53,516 nucleotides of DNA. Origin: Prevotella sp. (GTDB lineage: Bacteria > Bacteroidota > Bacteroidia > Bacteroidales > Dysgonomonadaceae). Below, in pieces: positions 7,424 to 15,962 of the stretch. The stretch covers positions 1 to 53,516 of the forward strand of contig JAITVH010000038.1 of assembly GCA_031285905.1 (NCBI GenBank). Reading direction: 5' to 3'. Below the pieces are notes generated by a model, which saw only the letters and a program-made list of their open reading frames with translations, ran no database searches and was not told where the DNA came from. Positions within the stretch are counted from its first letter, which is position 1, and every line of letters begins with the position of its first letter. The position numbers and the translations under genes were made by a program.

Positions 7424-8077
7424 TCAATTCAGAAAAGATTTTACTTTTTCTAAATCTGAAAAATCTTTAGTAACACCAAATGTATAATCTTTCAAATAAT
7501 CTTCTGATAAATCTGTGCCAACTCCTATCACTCTCATAAAAGCATAAGTTGCTGCTTTTATACCAGTAAAAGAATCTTCAAATACCACACATTCAGAAGA
7601 TTGTACTCCAAGATTTGTTTTTGCCAAAACATATCCCATCGGATCAGGTTTACCCTTCTTAATACTATCCGAAGTAATTATAGTATCAAAAGAATCAGAT
7701 AAGGAAAGTTGTTCCAATACTATCTTAACTTTATATGAAGGAGAACTGGTTACTACACCGATTTTATATTCTTTATTTCTTAAATAATTTATAAAATCAA
7801 GCACACCAGGTATAAGAATTTCCTTATAATCAAGGCTCTGGTTCATATCCTGCACCGCCTTTCTAATAGCTTGCTTTTCTTCTATAGGCAATAATGGAAA
7901 ATAAAGCTCGATAATGGAATTAAAAGTCATTCCTTTTACAATCGAAGAAAAGTTTTTGATTGTCAAGTTATTATCTTCTGCCACTTTAGTCCAAAAACTA
8001 TCATAAGCTTTTCCTGTATCTACTATCACCCCGTCAAGTCCGAATAAGACAGTTGATATATTAGTACTTTTTTTCAT
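7424..8077 (-). CDS. HAD-superfamily protein lacking the nucleophile Asp
   Basis: A 217-residue member of the beta-phosphoglucomutase/phosphatase-like HAD group. Motif I, normally FDLDGVIVDT, reads FGLDGVIVDT: the nucleophilic Asp is Gly13, encoded by GGA, so two base changes separate it from either Asp codon. The other motifs look intact: VTSSP (motif II), the Lys in KKGKPDP (motif III) and VFEDSFTGI (motif IV). A helical cap lies between about residues 17 and 85. Family knowledge says the Asp forms the phospho-enzyme, so phosphatase or mutase activity is unlikely. It may bind ligand, regulate, or be decaying. It is last in a run with ychF, a GT and a GNAT. Confidence 0.85.
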   Translation of the reverse strand: MKKSTNISTVLFGLDGVIVDTGKAYDSFWTKVAEDNNLTIKNFSSIVKGMTFNSIIELYFPLLPIEEKQAIRKAVQDMNQSLDYKEILIPGVLDFINYLRNKEYKIGVVTSSPSYKVKIVLEQLSLSDSFDTIITSDSIKKGKPDPMGYVLAKTNLGVQSSECVVFEDSFTGIKAATYAFMRVIGVGTDLSEDYLKDYTFGVTKDFSDLEKVKSFLN

Positions 8078-8150
8078 TCTCCAGTTTTTAAAATAATATA
8101 CAAAGTAAGCAGAATTTTCTATAAATTATTTCTTTTTATTCTGATTTTTA

Positions 8151-8582
8151 TTAGTCTGCTTTCATTAAATGCAATATAGGATATTCTTTACCTTCACCAT
8201 CATATTCGGATCTATCAACTTCCTTAAAACCAAAGTGATAATAAAAATTTAAGGCTTGTGTATTTTGCTCATTTACATCTACTTTTTTAGCTTTAAGTTT
8301 GTTTACTGCATATTCTAACAATATCTTTCCAATGCCGGTTCCTCTGTTTGTATTGTCCACGAAAAGCATTTCTATATTATAATCTTCAACTCCTAAAAAG
8401 CCTTTAATCACGCCTTTATCATCTTTGTATATGTATAAAGAAACATGCTGAAAATAGATAGGAATATGAGATTTATAAAATTCAAAATCTTCATTCGATA
8501 GAAAATCATGGGTAGCTTTAACAGCACTTTCCCATATGTTTATGAGTACAGGATAATCTTTTTTAGTAGCTGGAGATATCAT
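8151..8582 (-). CDS. GNAT-family N-acetyltransferase (YjaB-like)
   Basis: A 143-residue single-domain GNAT. The acetyl-CoA loop is NRGTGIGKILLEYAVNKL (about 80-97), the N-terminal half includes ESAVKATHDFLSNEDFEFYK, and ALNFYYHFGFKEVDRS gives the terminal beta-bulge region. The THDFL segment and overall size resemble the YjaB subgroup. The substrate is unknown. It lies 31 bp after the GT11-like gene and 73 bp before the HAD gene on the same strand. Confidence 0.85.
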   Translation of the reverse strand: MISPATKKDYPVLINIWESAVKATHDFLSNEDFEFYKSHIPIYFQHVSLYIYKDDKGVIKGFLGVEDYNIEMLFVDNTNRGTGIGKILLEYAVNKLKAKKVDVNEQNTQALNFYYHFGFKEVDRSEYDGEGKEYPILHLMKAD

Positions 8583-8613
8583 TTTATAAATTAGATTTGG
8601 TTATATTAATAAG

Positions 8614-9438
8614 TCAATCAATGAACAATTCATTTCCGTTGTCAAATTTATTAAATGATACGATGATAGAAAAATCTAAAAGAGCTATTTTATCATCCTT
8701 ATTCATAATAAATTTTAAAGGTACTTTACCTATGAATGAAGCCCATTGTGAATAGGAACTCGGAGGCCCTATCATATAAGAACATCTTGACAAAGCATAT
8801 AAGTCTTTTACACCTGAAGAATTTTCAATTATAAAATAATCTAAATCACTGAAATTATGAATATTAAGTTTCTCATTCGAACATAGTAAAAACTTGGCTT
8901 TTTGACCTTTCAACTTCAGTTGCTTATCAATATCTATTAATATAGATAGATATTCTGCATCAGAATAATAATACTTTCCATTGAGCCATTCTCTATAATC
9001 ACCCCGGCGGATATGAACACCTACAAGAGTATAATCGTTAGTAAAATCATCAAATAACTGATCAACTTCCTTAGTCGTTGACTTCTTAAACTGAAAAATA
9101 TCTCTTATAATATTAGATTGATTAACAATCATTTGCTGATTTCCCAATCTGTTTGACCAACCTTCTATCAAATTCAGGTTTAAGTATTTTCGGAAAATGT
9201 TCGATCGCCCATTTTGTATATATCCGCGAACTTTTAAAGAAAAGAAGAATTTCCTTAATAATTTTCGGGAAGCAAAGTGTATCAAATTGTTCTTGTTAAG
9301 ATTCTCGAAAGGATCAAGATATTCATCAAAGTTTATCAATAAAACTTTTTCTTTATGCTCAAGGCCATAGGCAATAGAAGGCAAAACAGACCATATTCTA
9401 TTACTCAATTGTCCGGGCTTATCATAATGAATAATCAT
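8614..9438 (-). CDS. GT11-like (alpha-1,2-fucosyltransferase family) glycosyltransferase
   Basis: The 274-residue protein carries the hallmark VHIRRGDYREW (about residues 140-150), the GDP-binding motif of family GT11 fucosyltransferases. A divergent N-terminal GQLSNRIWSVLPSIAYG takes the place of GGLGNQLFQ. The later acceptor/donor segment reads MIGPPSSYSQWASFIG, where relatives have a Ser/Trp-rich motif. It lacks a signal peptide and would act in the cytoplasm on surface-glycan precursors. It is a lone GT here, with no polysaccharide cluster nearby, and is more AT-rich than ychF, which suggests acquisition (inference). The start at 9438 is 24 bp after the ychF stop. Confidence 0.78.
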   Translation of the reverse strand: MIIHYDKPGQLSNRIWSVLPSIAYGLEHKEKVLLINFDEYLDPFENLNKNNLIHFASRKLLRKFFFSLKVRGYIQNGRSNIFRKYLNLNLIEGWSNRLGNQQMIVNQSNIIRDIFQFKKSTTKEVDQLFDDFTNDYTLVGVHIRRGDYREWLNGKYYYSDAEYLSILIDIDKQLKLKGQKAKFLLCSNEKLNIHNFSDLDYFIIENSSGVKDLYALSRCSYMIGPPSSYSQWASFIGKVPLKFIMNKDDKIALLDFSIIVSFNKFDNGNELFID

Positions 9439-9462
9439 ACAAAAACAAGCATAATAAAATTC

Positions 9463-10566
9463 TTATACATTAAATCTAAAATGCATAATATCACCATCTT
9501 GTACTACATAATCCTTTCCTTCAACACTCATTTTACCTGCTTCTTTTACGGCAGCCTCCGAACCTAATGAAATAAAGTCTTCGTACTTGATAACTTCTGC
9601 ACGAATAAAGCCTTTTTCAAAATCGGTATGTATAACACCAGCACACTGCGGAGCTTTCCAACCAGCCTTGAATGTCCAGGCACGAACTTCCTGTACACCT
9701 GCAGTAAAATAAGTCTGTAATCCAAGCAATTGATATGCTGTTTTTATCAATCGAGCCACTCCTGACTCTTTTAATCCTATCTCTTCAAGAAACATCTGCC
9801 GTTCTTCATAAGATTCAAACTCAGCAATCTCTGATTCAATTTTAGCAGCAACAATTAGTATATCAGCATCTTCATTTTTAATAGATTCTTTAACTTGCTC
9901 TACATATTTATTACCCGATACTGCACTAGCTTCATCTACATTACATACATACAATACAGGTTTATAAGTAAGCAGATAAACTTCTTTTGCTATTTTCTCA
10001 TCTTCTTTATTATCAAACTTAACAGTCCGTGCAGATTTGCCTTGTTCCAAAGCTTCCTTAAACTGCAAAAGTATTTCATACATCCGCTTTGCTTCCTTAT
10101 CTCCTCCTGCTTTTGCCTGTTTTTCAACTTTCTGTATCCGGGACTGTATAGTCTCCAAATCCTTCAATTGAAGCTCTATATCAATAATTTCTTTATCACG
10201 TACAGGGTTTATACTACCATCGACATGAGTTATATTATCATCATCGAAACAACGCAAAACATGCAATATTGCATCTGTTTCCCGTATATTGGCAAGAAAT
10301 TTATTACCTAATCCTTCACCTTTACTGGCACCTTTCACCAAACCGGCAATATCCACTATTTCTACTGTAGTGGGTACGATACGATTTGGTTTAACAAATT
10401 CAGCCAACTTATTTAGGCGTTCATCGGGAACAGTAATAACGCCAACATTAGGTTCTATAGTACAAAAAGGAAAATTTGCCGATTGTGCTTTTGCATTCGA
10501 CAAGCAATTAAAAAGAGTGGATTTCCCAACATTAGGAAGTCCCACAATACCACATTGTAATGCCAT
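9463..10566 (-). CDS. ychF: Redox/ribosome-linked GTPase-ATPase YchF
   Basis: A 367-residue OLA1/YchF protein of normal length. The P-loop is GLPNVGKSTLFN (7-18), switch regions and G3 are in VDIAGLVKGASKGEGLGNKF, and the G4 position is NVDE in place of NKxD, the change that gives this subfamily its ATP preference. A coiled-coil insert spans about residues 125-165, and the C-terminal TGS domain reads LQTYFTAGVQEVRAWTF to VEGKDYVVQDGDIMHFRFNV. It binds the ribosome in the cytoplasm. The gene is conserved, but the three genes that follow it are accessory. Confidence 0.97.
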   Translation of the reverse strand: MALQCGIVGLPNVGKSTLFNCLSNAKAQSANFPFCTIEPNVGVITVPDERLNKLAEFVKPNRIVPTTVEIVDIAGLVKGASKGEGLGNKFLANIRETDAILHVLRCFDDDNITHVDGSINPVRDKEIIDIELQLKDLETIQSRIQKVEKQAKAGGDKEAKRMYEILLQFKEALEQGKSARTVKFDNKEDEKIAKEVYLLTYKPVLYVCNVDEASAVSGNKYVEQVKESIKNEDADILIVAAKIESEIAEFESYEERQMFLEEIGLKESGVARLIKTAYQLLGLQTYFTAGVQEVRAWTFKAGWKAPQCAGVIHTDFEKGFIRAEVIKYEDFISLGSEAAVKEAGKMSVEGKDYVVQDGDIMHFRFNV

Positions 10567-10595
10567 TATTTATAATATTCTGTTTTTTAGGAATA

Positions 10596-10603
10596 CAAAG
10601 ATA
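10596..10603 (-). promoter_or_regulatory. -7 box of ychF
   Basis: The minus strand reads TATCTTTG, an exact TAnnTTTG, 29 bp before the ychF start. The -33 is weak (TTTA at a 22-bp spacing). Confidence 0.5.
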
Positions 10604-10609
10604 TGACTT

Positions 10610-11083
10610 TTTTGCTTACTATCTATAAAACTGTGATTCGTGAAAAATATAAAGCCGCCAGTATTTTTTCGCTAATAAACTAATTCTTACAAGCTATTTT
10701 CCCAAACAGCATAGTAAATAATGAAGACAAATAAAATATACAGAGAACTAGCGAAATTATTTGAACTAACGGCTTTTATGTTATATCATTAAAATAATTG
10801 TCATATACTCAAAAGAAAAATTCAAAGAACTTTCATTCTCATTAGAAAATCTTTTGAAATGAATTTTTTAACTCATACCAATATATATTCTAAAAAAGAT
10901 AGGAGGTAATTATAACGTTCTGGGTCCTATAATTCATAGTTTCATATATGTTGTTTTGCGAGTTCAGCATTCAAATATAGTATATAGATTCGATTATATA
11001 AAATAAGTTTTATAAAAGTACCTGTTTTTATAATAAAAAGGTTTGAATGTATAATATCATATAGATTGAAATAAATGCATTAT
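10610..11083. other. Non-coding stretch upstream of ychF
   Basis: AT-rich DNA of about 470 bp between the ychF promoter and repeat copy B. I see no reading frame, tRNA or strong hairpin. Confidence 0.6.
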
Positions 11084-11285
11084 TTTAACTAAAAGGTAAC
11101 AGATGTAACAGTAATCGGCCCCTCCTTGCCTCCCCAAGGGGAGGAATATAAAATGATACTCTTTTTCTCAATTCCCCCTTCGGGGGTTAGGGGGCCTTTA
11201 ACTAAAAAGTAACATAAGTAACACTTCTTCTCATTTTTTCAAAGATCATTTTTCCACTTTCAATTGAACTTACCTATAGATAAAT
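11084..11285. repeat. Composite intergenic repeat, copy B
   Basis: The inverse orientation of copy A. The 26-bp motif (TTTAACTAAAARGTAACA and following bases) occurs at 11084-11109 and 11197-11222. The core has CCTCCTTGCCTCCCC at the left and CCCCCTTCGGGGGTTAGGGG at the right. The TTTTTTCAAAGATC landmark lies downstream, and TATAGATAAAT (11275-11285) closes the unit. It sits between ychF and the SGNH gene cluster. Confidence 0.85.
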
Positions 11286-11333
11286 AGAAAATAAAAAGAT
11301 AAAATATCAATATAAATTGCTGATTTACAATAT

Positions 11334-11364
11334 AAAAAGGCAGGATTTTATATCCTGCCTTTTT
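11334..11364. terminator. Terminator of the SGNH/beta-barrel operon
   Basis: A 12-bp perfect stem (11334-11345 with 11353-11364) with a 7-nt loop and A/T-runs on both arms, 21 bp after the SGNH stop at 11385. Confidence 0.85.
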
Positions 11365-11384
11365 ATTAATATATAATCAAAATA

Positions 11385-12074
11385 TTATTTCACCACTTTC
11401 TTTATTGCTTTCTGTGCTGCCTCTTCCATCACAGCATAACCCTCCTGATTAGGATGCACTCCGTCATCACCAAAATTACTTTTCAAAGCCATATTTTCAT
11501 CATGCATTACTTCAAAATAATCTATATACGGAAACTTATTAGCTATTGCATATTCTTTAATAGCCTTATTCAAAGCCATAATTTTCTCAGGAACATTCTG
11601 AATATCTCTCCTCCATCCATAGCTACCCGCGGGAGTCACCGATGATAAAATCACTTTTATCTTATTTGCCTTGGCCAGCTCTGCCATCGATTTAATATTA
11701 CCAAGGGTAAATTCAAAATCATAAGGCCCTGTATTCTCAGCGATATCGTTTGTTCCTATATTAATAACTACTGCCTTAGGCTTAAGATTTATTACATCTT
11801 CACGAAAACGGGATAATAGTTGAGGACTGGTTTGTCCGCTTATCCCTCTGCCTATATAATTGTTGTTTTTGAAAAAATCGGGACGATTATGAACCCAACC
11901 TTCAGTAATGGAATTACCTATAAAAACTACTCGCTTTTCCTTTTTAGTAGGAGCAGGCAGCTCGGCATTTTGTTTTTCATATTTCTTTAAATTAATCATT
12001 TCATTGAATTTTTGGGCATTAGCAAAAATGCAGAAGAAGGAGAGAAAAGTAACTAGTAATACAATTTTTTTCAT
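11385..12074 (-). CDS. Secreted SGNH/GDSL-type hydrolase (copy 1)
   Basis: A 229-residue protein with a signal peptide (MKKIVLLVTFLSFFCIFANA, cleavage before QKF). All four SGNH blocks are present: GNSITEGW with the nucleophile Ser, GRGISGQTS, INIGTNDIAENTG, and DGVHPNQEGY with the Asp-His pair. Family members deacylate or deacetylate esters, often on carbohydrates. The exact substrate is unknown. It is a paralogue of the gene at 12709-13449, separated from it by a beta-barrel gene. It is probably periplasmic or surface-exposed. Confidence 0.9.
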   Translation of the reverse strand: MKKIVLLVTFLSFFCIFANAQKFNEMINLKKYEKQNAELPAPTKKEKRVVFIGNSITEGWVHNRPDFFKNNNYIGRGISGQTSPQLLSRFREDVINLKPKAVVINIGTNDIAENTGPYDFEFTLGNIKSMAELAKANKIKVILSSVTPAGSYGWRRDIQNVPEKIMALNKAIKEYAIANKFPYIDYFEVMHDENMALKSNFGDDGVHPNQEGYAVMEEAAQKAIKKVVK

Positions 12075-12094
12075 GATATTATTATTTTTATTAG

Positions 12095-12712
12095 TTAAAA
12101 CCTAAACGTATATCCTATGCTGTAAAACAGACTATTTCCATAGGGAGAATCTTTGTCCTGTACCACATCGTATTGTATCATGGCTGTCATACCTCCCAGA
12201 CGAAAACCTCCACCAACAAGAAACGATGGAACAAACTTACTTTCATCATATTTTTCTCCGTCGTAATAGGTTATGCTCTGCCACATACGGCTTATTTCGG
12301 GTTGTATACCTATTACCAGATACTCGATAGGGTAGAAGCGACCAAAAAGATCGAAACTCAGATAGCTGCTACTCCATTTACCATCATAAAATTTATTTTT
12401 GAAATATGTATAACCTAAACCGGCACCAGCAGTAAAGTATTTAGAAAAATCATAACCTACCTGCGGCGAAATCCCTATCATAGTATAACTACCAAGCTGT
12501 AAACTGAAACTACCGCCAAAAGAAAGCTTGGAAGGATCGAAAGATGAAGTGGATGACGATCTAACCGATTGAACTGTTTTATTAGTAGTAGCCTTTTTTT
12601 TCAGTGTATTCGTCTGGTCATAAACATTCCCCTGATTATCAATGTATATCTGGGCGTATCCTGTAAAGGATATAAATACTAAAAAGAATAAGATTAAAAT
12701 ACTTTTCTTCAT
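12095..12712 (-). CDS. Outer-membrane beta-barrel protein
   Basis: A 205-residue protein with a signal peptide (MKKSILILFFLVFISFTGYA) and a Thr/Ser/Lys-rich linker to about residue 60. A small beta-barrel of alternating strands follows (LSFGGSFSLQLGSY, IGISPQVGYDFSKYFTAGAG, FSIGYTFRF-type terminal strand ending in Phe). It resembles OmpW/OprF-like 8-strand barrels of Bacteroidetes but has no recognisable functional motif. Its start overlaps the upstream SGNH stop by 4 bp (ATGA), implying translational coupling, and the second SGNH gene follows 20 bp downstream. Confidence 0.8.
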   Translation of the reverse strand: MKKSILILFFLVFISFTGYAQIYIDNQGNVYDQTNTLKKKATTNKTVQSVRSSSTSSFDPSKLSFGGSFSLQLGSYTMIGISPQVGYDFSKYFTAGAGLGYTYFKNKFYDGKWSSSYLSFDLFGRFYPIEYLVIGIQPEISRMWQSITYYDGEKYDESKFVPSFLVGGGFRLGGMTAMIQYDVVQDKDSPYGNSLFYSIGYTFRF

Positions 12713-13449
12713 AATTCATCATTTTGATTTAACACATCATCGATAGCCTTTTGTACCAAAGGTTCCATTACCTTATAACCCTCTTCATTCGGATGCAGGC
12801 CATCAAAGGTAAGTTCCGACTTCATTCCCCCTTTAGCATCACGCATAGGAGTATTATAATCCAGAAAATAAATAATATTTTCCATAGCATACGTTCTTAA
12901 GCAATCATTTAATTCATCTACTTTTTGGGGAACGTTTGTTATATGCCCTTTAAAACCATAACCTGAACAAGGTAACAAAGAAGTAAGCACTACGCCTATA
13001 CCATTTGCTTTAGCCAGCTGACACATCGATTTTATGTTGTTCACAGTAAAATCGATATTATATTCTCCTGTATTTTCTCCAATATCATTAATACCGGCAT
13101 TTATAACCACTATCTTAGGCCTGAGATCTACTACATCGTGCTGAAAACGGAGAAGGATCAAAGGACTGGTCTGACCTCCTATTCCACGACATACATAACC
13201 ATTATCCTTAAAAAAGCGATAATTCAAATGCACCCAGTTCTCAGTAATAGAATTACCTATAAAAACCACCCTGTTTTCACCCTGTTCAGGTGCTTTAAGC
13301 TGACTGTTAGCCCAGGCATATGCATTCAATTCAAAAAAACTTCTGTTTCTCTTGTTCTTATAGTAATCTATACCAATATACCCAACACAAACTATATTGA
13401 GAATTAAAGAAAGTATGAAAACAGTTATAAAAAACTTTTTCTTTGTCAT
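12709..13449 (-). CDS. Membrane-anchored SGNH/GDSL-type hydrolase (copy 2)
   Basis: The 246-residue SGNH hydrolase starts MTKKKFFITVFILSLILNIV, a signal anchor without an obvious cleavage site, so it may remain tethered. The catalytic blocks are GNSITENW, GRGIGGQTSP, INAGINDIGENTG (Ile where copy 1 has Thr) and DGLHPNEEGY. It is clearly related to the copy at 11385-12074 along its whole length, pointing to duplication. It is first in the three-gene unit. Likely substrates are acylated or acetylated glycans (inference from family). Confidence 0.88.
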   Translation of the reverse strand: MTKKKFFITVFILSLILNIVCVGYIGIDYYKNKRNRSFFELNAYAWANSQLKAPEQGENRVVFIGNSITENWVHLNYRFFKDNGYVCRGIGGQTSPLILLRFQHDVVDLRPKIVVINAGINDIGENTGEYNIDFTVNNIKSMCQLAKANGIGVVLTSLLPCSGYGFKGHITNVPQKVDELNDCLRTYAMENIIYFLDYNTPMRDAKGGMKSELTFDGLHPNEEGYKVMEPLVQKAIDDVLNQNDEL

Positions 13450-14143
13450 ATCTTCCGGTTGTAATGATCACAAGTTAGTTTATATTCGTCTAAAACGAAA
13501 TAACCGTCTATAGATAAATAATTCGAAAACTAAATTCATTAAAGAACAAAAATACGAAACAAATCAATCTATACGGTATTTACTAAAAAAATTCTTCTTT
13601 TCGTAGTTATTATCAAATCATATTAATATTATTTCTTTTTATTTAATCTTTCAAAAAAACTCATGTTGATGATAATTGGTTGTTAATTCTGTTTATTCTT
13701 TTTGATCAGAATCCTTGCTTTTTCTGTTATTAAAAATGTATGAATATTCAAAGTTCAGTTATTAAAAACAATAGAAGGTTATAAAGCGTTTACATCCATA
13801 TCATTATGTACTTTATTAAAATATTGTTGATAACGAGTGATGTTTATAAATTTTTCTATTCTATATTCTCAATTTTTGTTAACTTCGATTTGAAATATTC
13901 GTCAGAACTAATTGTGATTTTTAATTGTTCTTTGCGACTTATTTCGTATATGTTGATTGTTTTCGATAAACAGAATAATTTATATGAAAATCTTCTGATA
14001 GTTTTCAACAGCATATAAACAGGATATCAAAAAAGAATATACAGATAAGATTAAATGTAAGGATAAAATTCTTCTTTACCATTAATAGATAGTAGTAAAT
14101 AGTTGATAATTATATAATTTTGTAGATCATTAATATAGAAAGT
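13450..14143. other. Divergent intergenic region between the SGNH operon and sppA
   Basis: About 690 bp of AT-rich DNA. The minus strand has TATTTTTG (13547-13554), a TAnnTTTG box about 100 bp before the SGNH start. A plus-strand frame at 13806-14018 has no recognisable domain and strongly biased composition, so I do not call it. No RNA gene is seen. Confidence 0.55.
14115..14122 (+). promoter_or_regulatory. -7 box of sppA
   Basis: TAATTTTG is an exact TAnnTTTG match 21 bp before the ATG at 14144. There is no clear -33 TTTG. Confidence 0.55.
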
Positions 14144-15910
14144 ATGAAAGATTTTATTAAAACGTTATTAGCCTCCATATTAGGGTGTTTCATCGTATTG
14201 GGGCTGCTCAGTCTTATTATGTTCGTTTCGCTGGCAGCGATGATGTCATTCAATACTGAGGAAAAATATACACTAAAAGACAACACTGTGCTCACAATCA
14301 AACTTGAAGGTGTATTGTATGACAGGGTAGAGGAAGAGAATCCTTTTCTTGAGTTACTGGGTTATGGCAGTGAAACCAAACTTGGGGTAGAGAACATAGT
14401 CTCTTCTATCAAAAAAGCGAAGGAAAATGATAAGATAAAAGGCATTTATATCAATGCAGGGCTGTTATCGGCATCCGGGGCATCATTAAAGGAAATAAGG
14501 GATGAACTGATTGATTTTAAAGAAAGTGGGAAATTTATAGTTACTTATGGAGATACTTATACACAAGGATGTTATTATCTTACTTCGGTATCGGATAAGG
14601 TGATCTTAAATCCTAGCGGGATGATTGACATACATGGTTATGCAGCTGCTCCTACTTTTTATAAAGGCTTGCTGGATAAATTGGGAGTAGAAATGCAGAT
14701 TTTCAAGGTAGGAACGTTCAAATCCGCAGTAGAACCATTTATGTTGGATAAAATGAGCGATGCCAACAGGGAACAGGTTGCTTCATATATAAATGATATG
14801 TGGGCTACTCTTACAAGTGAGATTTCGGAATCAAGAAATATAAGTGTTGAAAAACTGAATCAGTTTGCCGATTCATTAGCTACATTTAAAAAGGCAGATG
14901 AAATGTTGACTATGGGCCTTGCCGATACATTGATGTATGAAACAGGTGTGAAAGAGTACCTTAAGATTCTTGTTGATGTGAAAGATGTAAAAGATCTTCG
15001 CCTGGCATCTGTAAGTGATATAGGGACAGTTCCGTTTATCAAAGAAAATAAGTCGGATGATAATAATATCATTGCTGTGCTTTATGCCGAAGGGAATATC
15101 ACAGACGGAAGCGGCAAAGAAGGCATTACCGGCAAGAGATATGTAAAAGAACTGGAAAAACTAAAAGACAATGATAAGGTAAAAGCTGTTGTATTCCGTG
15201 TCAATTCAGGAGGAGGAAGCGCATACGCATCAGAACAGATGTGGAAAGCTGTAAGCGATCTGAAAGAGAAAAAACCAGTGGTAGTATCAATGGGTGATTT
15301 GGCTGCTTCGGGTGGATATTATATATCATGTAATGCTTCGAAGATTATTGCCCAACCGAATACCTTAACCGGTTCGATCGGTATATTCGGTATGTTCCCT
15401 AATGTAGAGGGATTAACTAAAAAAGTAGGGCTTACATTCGATGTGGTTAAGACAAATCACTTTGCCGATTTCGGAGATCTTACACGGCCGATGAGAGAAG
15501 ATGAAAAAGCGATTCTTCAAAACTATATAGAGCGTGGATATGATCTTTTCCTTACCCGTTGTTCGGATGGACGTGGCATTCCAAAAGATGAGCTTGATAA
15601 TATTGCTCAGGGGCGTGTATGGACAGGTAACCAGGCTCTTAAAATCGGTCTGGTGGATGCTATCGGCGGAATCGATATGGCAATAGAAGAAGCTGCTAAG
15701 TTGGCCGGACTTGACGATTATTCACTTCGCGATTTCCCTAAGAAAGAAAACTTCTTCGATAGTTTCTTATCTAATAAAAAGGAAGAATTGGCTACTCAGG
15801 CTCTCAAAGAATATCTTGGAACAGATTACCAGTATTTTAAGACTTTGAAAGAAATAAAAGAACAGGACTTTATTCAGGCTCGTATGCCTTACGATATAGA
15901 GATCAGATAA
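14144..15910 (+). CDS. sppA: Signal peptide peptidase SppA, 67-kDa type
   Basis: A 588-residue inner-membrane serine protease with tandem S49 domains, as in E. coli SppA. One N-terminal transmembrane segment spans about residues 10-35. The general-base Lys is K193 in VGTFKSAVEPF in the first domain, and the nucleophile is Ser389 in GDLAASGGYYIS in the second. The protease would cut remnant signal peptides in the membrane plane from the periplasmic side. Length is normal. It is a single-gene unit with its own promoter, ending in a bidirectional terminator. Confidence 0.96.
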   Translation: MKDFIKTLLASILGCFIVLGLLSLIMFVSLAAMMSFNTEEKYTLKDNTVLTIKLEGVLYDRVEEENPFLELLGYGSETKLGVENIVSSIKKAKENDKIKGIYINAGLLSASGASLKEIRDELIDFKESGKFIVTYGDTYTQGCYYLTSVSDKVILNPSGMIDIHGYAAAPTFYKGLLDKLGVEMQIFKVGTFKSAVEPFMLDKMSDANREQVASYINDMWATLTSEISESRNISVEKLNQFADSLATFKKADEMLTMGLADTLMYETGVKEYLKILVDVKDVKDLRLASVSDIGTVPFIKENKSDDNNIIAVLYAEGNITDGSGKEGITGKRYVKELEKLKDNDKVKAVVFRVNSGGGSAYASEQMWKAVSDLKEKKPVVVSMGDLAASGGYYISCNASKIIAQPNTLTGSIGIFGMFPNVEGLTKKVGLTFDVVKTNHFADFGDLTRPMREDEKAILQNYIERGYDLFLTRCSDGRGIPKDELDNIAQGRVWTGNQALKIGLVDAIGGIDMAIEEAAKLAGLDDYSLRDFPKKENFFDSFLSNKKEELATQALKEYLGTDYQYFKTLKEIKEQDFIQARMPYDIEIR

Positions 15911-15928
15911 GATTAATTCCATTATATG

Positions 15929-15962
15929 AAAAGCTCAAACATGATTGTTTGAGCTTTTTTAT
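15929..15962. terminator. Bidirectional terminator between sppA and the GlxA-type gene
   Basis: A 12-bp perfect stem (15929-15940 with 15947-15958) with a 6-nt loop, A-run on the left and T-run on the right. It abuts the stop codon of the convergent minus-strand regulator. Confidence 0.88.

Noticed and set aside
13509-13519. Isolated TATAGATAAAT identical to the end of repeat copies B and C
   Set aside because: No bracket motif or core is nearby; an 11-bp AT-rich match can occur by chance in a window this size.
13806-14018. Plus-strand 70-codon frame
   Set aside because: Composition is what AT-rich DNA gives by chance, with no promoter, no recognisable family and no neighbour logic.
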